Shown one piece after another: positions 26,971 to 35,324 of a DNA stretch of 64,000 nt; position 1 is the first letter of the stretch; each line of letters begins with the position of its first letter. The notes under the pieces were generated by a model. It made no database searches. It saw only the letters and a list, made by a program, of their open reading frames with translations, and was not told the DNA's origin. The stretch lies in contig JAJFPB010000010.1 of assembly GCA_020881915.1 (NCBI GenBank), forward strand, positions 620,001-684,000, in the 5' to 3' direction. The position numbers and the translations under genes are program-made. The stretch comes from Paramyrothecium sp. XJ0827. Its lineage: Eukaryota; Ascomycota; Sordariomycetes; Hypocreales; Stachybotryaceae.

Positions 26971-27626
26971 AAGCTTTAAAACCTAAGGCTTACTAATCTA
27001 TATCTAGAGAAAAAGTAATATTAAAATAAGCTAAGGATTAAATATTAAAGATAATCTTTACCTCTTTAATAAGAACCTCCTCCTTAGTCTTAGTATTCTT
27101 TATTAAATAAGTACTCTTATTCTTTAAGGCCTAGTACTAATAATATAGCTATATTAAGTAAGCTAGGGACTTAGTAAAAGTAGCTTAGTAATAAAGTAAC
27201 TCTTCCTCTACTTTAATCTCCTTCTTCTTTAGCTTCTTATTCTTATTAATTATTTAATAAACTAAGCTATAATTAATAAGAACTAGAGAATATATAAAAG
27301 GAAGAACCTATAAGATATTAGGGAAATATCTATTAAATTATAAGAATAGCTAAGATAAGTATATATCTAGTAATACTTTAACCTAGATAATATCTTATAC
27401 TTTATATCCTTTAAGTAATAATAAATATAAAGTATAATAGTAAAATTAAATCTAAAAATAGTATTAATATAAAAATAATAGTAAATAGTAGTTTCTAAGA
27501 TTATTATAAGAGAGAGAAAGAAGAAGAAATACTTACTAGGCTATAATTAAGAAATCTAGAAATTAGCCTAATTTATATAAAGAAATAGCTAGGCCCCTAG
27601 AGTAGGCCTTAGGGAGGGAAGTATTA

Positions 27627-28277
27627 TATTATAATCTATACTAACCTTATAATTAAGCTAGTATAGAATAATAATAATCTATTTTAGCTTTAATAGATAC
27701 TATATAAAGAAGCTAAATAAACTAATAGGAGAACTATAATCTAAATATATATTAGTTCTTACTAAGGATATAATTATATAGGACTAATATAACTAGAGAT
27801 TTAAATAAATAATAGGGGAGTATATTAGATATAATATAGCTATTTTCTTAGGGATCTAATAGAATATAGTCCCTACCTAGTAAGGCAGAAAAGGGGCTAG
27901 TACCTAACTACCTTAGAACTAAGGATATAGGTAAATTCCTATATAATACTAAGTAAGAAAAGAACTAATTATATATATATATTTATATACTGCAACTAAG
28001 TATACTAAACTAAGTATATTAGTAATTACCCTAATAAAGTAATTATAATAAGTATATAAATAGGAGAATTCTACCTTAGGATAGATAGAAGACTACTAGC
28101 TATTAATAATATATAGTCCCTAAGATAACCTTTATTGTACTATTCTCTTATAGACTAGTAATAATCCCCTTATATACTTTAGATACTTTCCTATTATTCT
28201 ATTTAAGGATAAATAAACCCCTAATAATCCTTAGCTACCCTATACCTAATGGTGTAAGGCGACCTTCGATTATTATA
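27627..28277 (+). repeat. 3' LTR of element B
   Basis: 651 bp, starts TATTATAATC and ends CGATTATTATA. The next base is already element C protease sequence in reverse. Confidence 0.87.
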
Positions 28278-29656
28278 ATATTATAGGTAGTTCCCTATAT
28301 TATTATATAGAGAACTACCTCTTTATTTACTAATCTCTTATTATATATAAAAGGAACTTCTTCTAGATTTATAACTTTATATAGTTTTTTCTTTCTTCTT
28401 TATAGGATTTTATATTAATTTATAAAGTTAGGATTAATATAATTTTCTTTAGTACTAGTATTTACTTTAGTATTAATAGTTATATTCTAGATTATAAAGT
28501 TAATATAATACCCTTACTATTCTACCTATCCTTACTTTTAAATTATAGTAATAGTTTATTACTTTCTTCTATTACCCTATAGCCTAATTATAATTAATAG
28601 ATCTTATTTTTTACTTAGTTACTTTATATAGGGATTCTATTAATTCTTTATTTAGCTTCTTTAATACTAATAGGTAGTTTATTACTTATCTCCTTTATAT
28701 AAATAGTATACCTATAGTAGATTTAGTATAAGTAGTAATATTCTTTATACTTCTAGATATATTCTTCCTCTATAGTACCTATTATCTTAGGTTCTATTTC
28801 CCTATAAAGATATATTCTTTTTATTTTATATTTTTTGTAGTTATAGTAGTAATATAGATTATTTTCTATATAGCTAATCTCTATAGGGCTAGGTTTAGTC
28901 CTATAGGCCGTAGGTACTTTCTTCTTATAGTTATAAGTAGAGTGCCCTATTCTATAATAGTATTTTCTTCTTAGAAGCCTATTAAGAAACTATAAGATTA
29001 CTATTTTAATATATTTATAGTCTTTATTTAGAAATATATTTTTTAATTAAATATACTTTCTTCTATACTTATCTTAGAGTTTATAAAGTTAATTAATCTT
29101 TACTTAGTAATATATCTAGTACTTATTAGTTTTATAGATTTCTCCTACTTTAAAGTAATATTCTTTAAAGTATTTCTTACTTAGTTTAAGGATTATAATT
29201 TAATATTTAAGATAATATATCTTAATTTTCTAGTAAGGTATTTCCTTAAATATATAGGGGTTTTCTATTTTAGTGCCTTATATATATATAGGAAATATAT
29301 TTTATTTTACTTTAGCTATAAGGTAGATTAAATATTAATATACTATATAAGATATCTATAAGATTTTATTATACCTATAATAATTAGAATTAAATAAGAG
29401 ATTATATTAAGAGTTAATAATAAATCTTACTTCCTATAGGCTTATAGCTACCTTTATAATTACTACTTAGATATATACTTTTTAGTCTCCTAAAAGTAGG
29501 TTATATTATTTAGTTCTAGCTTTAATTAATATATAGTTAAGTAGAAGTAGGGTATTTCTAGTAGTACCTATACTTAATTTTAATTTATTATTTAAGGGTT
29601 TACTAATTATAGGGGTTTCTCTTAGTAAGTTAGTTAGGCTAGTATTATTAGAGATA

Positions 29657-29698
29657 ACGTACATGATAAGCGAGTCGGTCAGACAAGCGAGTCGGTCA
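29657..29698 (+). repeat. Left terminal inverted repeat of the pogo-type element
   Basis: 42 bp beginning ACGTACATGATAAG. It contains two direct copies of AAGCGAGTCGGTCA separated by three bases, a likely double transposase-binding site. Confidence 0.92.
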
Positions 29699-29762
29699 CT
29701 AATCTCAACCCTCAAGGCAGGAACCTCAATTAAAACACCACAGATCATTTGATCAATTAGAA

Positions 29763-31418
29763 CTAATCGCTATACTCTTGCCCAGATACCTCTATCTTTG
29801 CCTGACATGTTCGTACATTATGGCCGGGCTTGCCGCATACACCACATCGCCGTTGGGTTGGTTGCCCTGACCTTCCTTGACCACCTCGCCTCGACAATTC
29901 GGCCACTACCTGCGTATCTACATCTATTTGATCAATTGATGCCTGGCCTTCCCCTACAGTCATTGTCCCTCCATCCCGTAGGCGTTTTTTTTTCCTCCGG
30001 CGCCGGCTTAGTATCTCATTTGCCTCTCGAAGATCGCGGTTCTCAGCCTCTAGTAGTGCCATCTTATGCTGATTTGCAAGTAAACTCTTAGAAAATGAAT
30101 TCAAGGCATCAATAATTGATGCTGGGGAGCTACTTTTATGTCTTCTGATTCGTCTTCTTAGGTATTCAGATTGAGATTCAGTTTCCCTGACTGTCTTTGG
30201 GGTCCTTGAAGTCCAAGGGGCAGGAAGCTCCGGCTCATCGATAATAGGCGTTGGAGTTCGTAACCGAATATCAAGCTTCGAGATCACATAGTTCGCATCT
30301 AAAGGAGCAAGTCCGGCGCCTTTGAACCCTCCCCGAATATTGTTATTAGTCATCGTGGCTAGATGTGCGGCGTGGAAGGCGGGAAAGAACTCGGTCTTGA
30401 AATGTGTGTTATAGAGCACTTGATCAAATGCTCTATTTCTCGACCGACCATAAGCCTTCTTAAGCGGCCCAAAGCAGCCCACATCTAGCGGCTGGAGTAG
30501 GTGAGATGAATGGGGCGGCATACAGAGCGTAATGATCTTGTTCTCCTTGCAGAATTCCTCAAAAGCAACCGAATGGTGGCTCTCATGACCGTCAAGGATC
30601 AGGAGACGATAGGCACCATTTAATCTTTTGATAGTATGCCGATTGAAGTGTTTTAGCCACTCAAGGCCCGTCTCGTTGTCGGTCCAGCCATTATTAGTGG
30701 TTGCAATAGCCCAGTCGGCCGGGAGGTTGCTTTCGCGATACCAGCTAGAGAGGTGATATTGGCCTGCAACGATGATGAACGGCGGCAGCGCCCACCCTTC
30801 GGCATTGATCGATTCAATTACTGTGACCCATTCACGGTTTCCGGGCTGAACCTTATTAGGGTTTGCACGCCTTTCTGAGCCTGTAACAACCATACCGCTC
30901 ATAATCACGCCCATCATAAAGCCAGTCTCATCAAAGTTTTACTGATCATCTGGTCTTATGCCGTACTTCGCGATTGTGTTCTCCACGAGCGAAAACCACG
31001 CGTTTATTGCGATTGGATCTTCGCATTTGGCCCTCTGGTAATCATATCTGCGAAAGAAACGCGTCTTGAGCTCTGGTTGCCGCCTAATAAAATTCGAAGC
31101 CCAGCGTTGACCAACAGGAGGCATCTCGCGCTCAGCAAGCAGTCGATTGGCCATTTCTTCAACACCACAAAGCCGGGGAGAAAACCCTCGCATATCTAGA
31201 TCAAGAATATATTGAACTATTGTCTGTTCCTCAAGATCAGATAGTTTACGCGAATTGGCCATAATATCGCGTCGGGATTGTCTGCCGTGCTTACGATCAA
31301 GCAGAGTACTATATGGAATCTGGTAGGCCTTTGCAGCGCGTCGCAGGCTTAATTTTGGGTCCTTTTGAATGGCTTGAAGTGCAAGAATAATATTAGCCTC
31401 TTGAATTAAGTTTGACAT
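29763..31418 (-). pseudogene. pogo/Fot1-family transposase with one in-frame stop
   Basis: A single frame of about 551 codons from ATG at 31418 to the stop at 29763 is interrupted only by TAA at about 30936-30938. The N-terminal half is a helix-turn-helix DNA-binding region (RRAAKAYQIPYSTLLDR, then a CENP-B-like part). After the stop comes the DDE-superfamily catalytic domain: NFDETGF, LILDGHESH, and PPHSSHLLQPLDVGCFG, giving the acidic triad. A CCHC zinc knuckle (CGVCGKPGHNVRTC) lies near the C terminus. The stop falls just before the first catalytic Asp. The upstream piece alone (159 residues) would keep DNA binding but no catalysis. The stop could be a RIP CAA-to-TAA change or another point mutation. 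Confidence 0.9.
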
Positions 31419-31474
31419 GGCTAGTTGTGGTGAATCATTTGATCAATTGATTGAGATGTAGGATGAGGGATTTT

Positions 31475-31516
31475 TGACCGACTCGCTTGTCTGACCGACT
31501 CGCTTATCATGTACGT
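31475..31516 (-). repeat. Right terminal inverted repeat of the pogo-type element
   Basis: Exact reverse complement of 29657-29698, including the duplicated AAGCGAGTCGGTCA motif. Confidence 0.92.
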
Positions 31517-32878
31517 TATTTTTAATTATTACTTATTAGTTAGGGATATTCTTAGTAGGTTTCTATTTAGTAATAATATTAATTAATTATTTTTTAATTA
31601 TATTAATATTATACTAGTCTTCTTAGATTAGCTAGAAATAGGTTTTCTTTCTGCCTTGGGGCTTACTTCTATAGTTCTATATATAGTATCTCTTTTTTTT
31701 ATAGTTATAGTAGAAGAAGTCTTTTCCTTATTTCTAGATAATATTAATTTCTATAGGTTCTACTGCAGTTCTATAGGATATAGAAATAAATTTCTTCTTT
31801 CCTTAGTTTACTAGGTAGGGAGTTTTAAATTTCTTTATTTTATTTTCTTATTTCCGCTTCTTATAATATTCCTAGTTATAATTATTAATTTCTACTACTT
31901 TATATATATATTCTAATAATAAGACTTTATTATATTTAACTTTAATAAGTTTATTTTTTATATTAGATTTAATTCTATTATAGAAGGTCTTCTTTAGGAT
32001 ATCTTCTAGCTAATAAAGTAGTATAGTAATATAAAGGAATTTAGTAATAAGCTTAATATAGGACCTAATTTATTTAAGTAAGTTAAGGGCTCTTTTAGTA
32101 TCTTATATCTTATTAATTATCCTAAAAATATATTTAATCTCTTCTTTAAACTTCTAGAAGCTTATAAAGATATATTTAATATAATTTATTTAAAAAATAG
32201 AAGTATTATTTATATAGTCTTAAAGTATAGACTTAAATTAAGTTTATACTTTTCTAATTAGGTTATAAGCTATAAATATAATTCTATTATAGTCTTATAT
32301 AAAAAGTAAGAAATAGTTTAGGTAATATACTTTAAGTAATATAATAAATATTTAGAGCTTACTTAGGGTACTATTAAAGGGCTTAGATTTTCTAGTTTAT
32401 AGAATAGTTCTCTTATTCTTCTGGGCCCCTATGGTTCTACTAAGATTTATATTTTAGAGTTATTTAAGTATTTCTCTATTTTTCTTAGATTTCTCTATAT
32501 AAAGTTATATTATATTAGCTATCTCCTTTTTAAGGGTTTTAATAAATTACTTTAATTTATAGGCTTATTAAGTATTAAAGATATTATTTTAGAATTAATT
32601 AAGCTTTTTATTAGTAATCTAGATATTCTTCTAGACTTTTACTTATAGGGTAGTAATTTTATTATTATTATTAGAGTCTAATTATAAGACTAGGTCTTTA
32701 CTTATAATAATATTATCTTCTAAGGGGGTTTTCTTAGAAGTAACCTTAGTAAGTAGAGGCCTTAGTACTGCAGGGTAGACTACCTTCTTTCCCTTAGGGA
32801 TTAGCTTAGTTAACTTACTTATTATTTTTAATATTACTTTAAATATAATAGTATTACCTAAAATAAGAGCTATTAATA

Positions 32879-33528
32879 TATAATAATTAGAAGTAGCTTT
32901 ATACTAAAAGATATAAGGTAACTAGGGATTATTTAAGGTCTATTTATCCTTAGATAAAATAATAGAAAAGTATTTAAAGTATATAAGAAGTTATTACTAA
33001 TCTATAAGAGAATAGTATAATAAAGATTATCTTAGGAACTATATATTATTAATAGCTAGTAATCTTTTATTTATCTTAAGGTAGAATTCTCCTATTTATA
33101 TATTTATTATAATTACTTTATTAGGGTAATTACTAGTATACTTAGTTTAATATACTTAATTGTAATATATAAATATATATATATAATTAGTTCTTTCTTT
33201 ACTTAATATTATATAGGAATTTACCTATATCTTTAGTTCTGGGGTAATTAAGTAATTACTTCTTTTCTACCTTACTAGGTAGGGACCATATTCTATTAGA
33301 TCCCTAGGAGGGCGACTATATTATATCTAATATATTCCCCTATTATCTATTTAAACCTCTAGCTATATTAATTCTATATAACTATATCCTTTATAAGGAC
33401 TAGTATATATTTAGATTATGGTCCTCCTATTGGTTTATCTAACTTCTCTACGTAGTATCTATTAAAGCCGGAATAGGTTATTATTATTCTGTGCTAGCTT
33501 AGTTACAAGGTTAGTGCGGGTTGTGATA
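32879..33528 (-). repeat. LTR of element C (5' LTR, right end)
   Basis: 650 bp. It starts TATAATAATTAG, RIP-altered from TGTAATAATCGG, and ends GGGTTGTGATA, followed by the ATATC duplication. Its last 130 bp are less mutated than the rest. Confidence 0.88.
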
Positions 33529-33533
33529 ATATC

Positions 33534-34010
33534 TGAGGTTCTAGGTATTAGATCTTCCTATTAAATTATTTTTATTATATTTAGGTCCCTATATAAGATT
33601 CTTAAATTTAATTATCTTAATAAATTTCTTAATAGCTACTAAATATAAAAGAATTTTTTTTATATAATAATATAATTTTAATAAAATACTATTAACTTTA
33701 AGCTAAAATAATAATTATTATATAAATTATATAATTATAATTAAAGTAAAACTATTAAATAATTATAATAAATTACTAAAAGATCTTATAGTAGTAGAAC
33801 TAAATAAAATATAATATAATAAGTACCTATTAATAATAGAACCTAATTATTATAAATTTTTAATTATTAAATTATTATTATTTTATTTTTAGTTCTATAA
33901 TAATTATTATTATTACTATATTACTTATTAATTAATTAATTTCTCTTATTATTTAAATAATAATAATTAATAATAATTTATATACTACTCTATATATAGG
34001 TCCTATATTA
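33534..34010. repeat. Repeat D, copy 2, right half
   Basis: It continues copy 1 from GATTCTAGGTATTAGAT onward and is the right half of the repeat split by element C. It lacks the interval equivalent to about 693-1160. RIP composition ends near 34010, about 95 bp before the next ATG. Confidence 0.72.
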
Positions 34011-34105
34011 TTAACATAAGCAAACAATATCAAAGCTTGAAGCCAATACAAATACTAGATATCGGAACTGGACTTTTCAAATTACCCAGCAAAGCAAACA
34101 GCACC

Positions 34106-34741
34106 ATGGGATCAAGTGTCTCGTATCTGATCGAGTCACCGGGCATTCCAACGCCTAATCCGGCATCGAAACCAGATCCGCAATACCTACAGACTAGCTG
34201 TGCGTGGAGTCGTGGATACCATCCGTCCTATCACACGCCACACTTCCGGGTGAGCAGTCAAACCCATGAAGGCTCAAGGCAAGAACTTGCTCAAGTCCAA
34301 TTGCATGCTGGGGAGAACTGGAACGCAGATATTGGCTCGGGGATTCGCAGTAAGGATGAAAGCAGCAAGAGCGGAGGAAGCCTGGGCTATGGAAGGCCGA
34401 CGGTGACACTACATATGCTAGCCGACGGCGAAGCAGCATGGAGAACCTCACATGCAGGCGTTTTATGGGCAAGTTCCGAGGGCCTTTTACTCTGGAGTGA
34501 GCGGAAGATCGAGGATGGCGATCATGTCAAGGGCAAATTTCTGTGTTTGCTGGATGCCTATGACCGCCTCATGATTGCTTTGCGCCAAGTCAAGCGCCCA
34601 GAAGGGCGAGGCAAGATATGGCAAATGCGAGTATACGTCGATTTGAGTCAGGAGCTTTTAGGCGAGGTCCTTGCCAGCTATGTCGCACTGAAATGTCAGC
34701 AGGAAAGAATCCGGCAAGAGCATATGTTTGACTCGAGCTAA
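34106..34741 (+). CDS. Hypothetical protein, 211 residues
   Basis: An intronless open frame starting ATGGGATCAAGTG in a good context (GCACC before ATG). The frame is open a further 23 codons upstream but has no other ATG. The product has no signal peptide or membrane segment. Its middle is Ser/Gly-rich (about residues 70-105), followed by a more structured half with a repeated aromatic pattern (WASSEGLLLWSERKIEDG) and a helical, charged C terminus (ELLGEVLASYVALKCQQERIRQEH). I do not recognise a family. Its promoter region is only about 95 bp from RIP-mutated repeat, so it may be silenced or may have lost its native promoter. Confidence 0.6.
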   Translation: MGSSVSYLIESPGIPTPNPASKPDPQYLQTSCAWSRGYHPSYHTPHFRVSSQTHEGSRQELAQVQLHAGENWNADIGSGIRSKDESSKSGGSLGYGRPTVTLHMLADGEAAWRTSHAGVLWASSEGLLLWSERKIEDGDHVKGKFLCLLDAYDRLMIALRQVKRPEGRGKIWQMRVYVDLSQELLGEVLASYVALKCQQERIRQEHMFDSS

Positions 34742-35324
34742 CGGGGAGCTTGGCCATGGGCTCGGATACTGGACTTGGGCGGTACCACGTGGAATGGGAT
34801 TTGATCCGCCATACCATGAACGGAGATTGTACAACATCGTCAGAAGGATACTAGAATGATATTTGTGGTAGGATCCCATTTGACTTTTATTGCCCGTAAA
34901 CTGTGATTTTTTTCGGTGTAGGCAGGAGTGTCATGGCACTTAATCATGAATCTGATAGAGCTGAATCAGAAAATACAAAATTTGTATACTCTATCTGATC
35001 AAACCAAACTACTTACTATCAGACTCCAAAGAAAACGGAAAATAGGCCTTTTAACAATATAAAATGGTGCAACATCCGCTCACTTGTGTTATTTAGTTTA
35101 GTAGCTAGTATCATGACACTATTTGCAGGCAGATGAGGAGATTGATAGTAAATAACAAATGATTAATTGAGAAAGAACGAAGAGGTACTATCTAAATTGG
35201 AAATTTTCGTTTTTGTGTATACGTTTAGTTTGGTGCTGTAGTCACGCCTTCAGCTACCGTTTGGATAATACCCGTGACAACAGAGATCTTCCAAAGTGAA
35301 AGATATCAAGAGTCAGTCTAACCC
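34742..35324. other. Intergenic, convergent 3' ends
   Basis: This lies between the 3' end of the hypothetical gene and the 3' end of the chitinase gene. It is AT-leaning but not RIP-type. No gene supported. Confidence 0.5.

Larger units (their letters stand above)
12314..28277 (+). mobile_element. LTR retrotransposon B (Ty3/Gypsy chromovirus), RIP-inactivated, contains element A
   Basis: Plus-oriented full-length element with LTRs 12314-12964 and 27627-28277 (651 bp each). Its internal region, 12965-13278 then 21263-27626, is split in gag by element A. Without A it is about 7.98 kb, almost the same length as A. A purine-rich tract (AGGGAGGGAAG) precedes the 3' LTR. Its flanks do not match: TACTT on the left, ATATT on the right. 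The left flank is C near its 3' end while the right flank is C protease, so the present ends are probably not those of one simple insertion. Confidence 0.85.
29655..31518 (-). mobile_element. pogo/Fot1-type DNA transposon, young insertion with perfect TIRs
   Basis: The element spans 29657-31516 (1,860 bp) and is flanked by TA duplications at 29655-29656 and 31517-31518, as for Tc1/mariner-pogo elements. Removing it restores continuous element C sequence, which confirms the ends. Inverted repeats are 42 bp and identical. Base composition is normal, unlike the AT-only surroundings, so it arrived after the host element was RIP-mutated. It carries one transposase reading frame on the minus strand, broken by a single stop. 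Confidence 0.93.
28278..32878 (-). pseudogene. protease and gag region of element C, RIP-mutated, interrupted by a pogo element
   Basis: Read in reverse this aligns with B from the protease (about 23690) back to the 5' end of gag. It is broken by the 1.86 kb DNA transposon at 29657-31516 and resumes at 31519. Every frame has stops. The first base after B's LTR already lies inside the protease, so the polymerase half of C is missing. Confidence 0.8.
11394..33528 (-). mobile_element. LTR retrotransposon C (Ty3/Gypsy chromovirus), RIP-inactivated, host of nested insertions
   Basis: The outer element lies in minus orientation and is flanked by 5 bp duplications ATATC at 11389-11393 and 33529-33533. 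Its terminal LTRs are 11394-12043 (3' LTR) and 32879-33528 (5' LTR), both 650 bp. The surviving internal parts are 12044-12313 (3' end of the internal region) and 28278-29654 plus 31519-32878 (protease and gag). About 3.7 kb covering reverse transcriptase, RNase H and integrase is absent where element B now sits. A pogo-type element is inserted at 29655. All frames are closed by RIP stops. Confidence 0.85.

Noticed and set aside
29798..30091. Plus-strand frame within the pogo-type element
   Set aside because: Antisense to the zinc-knuckle end of the transposase; no motif.
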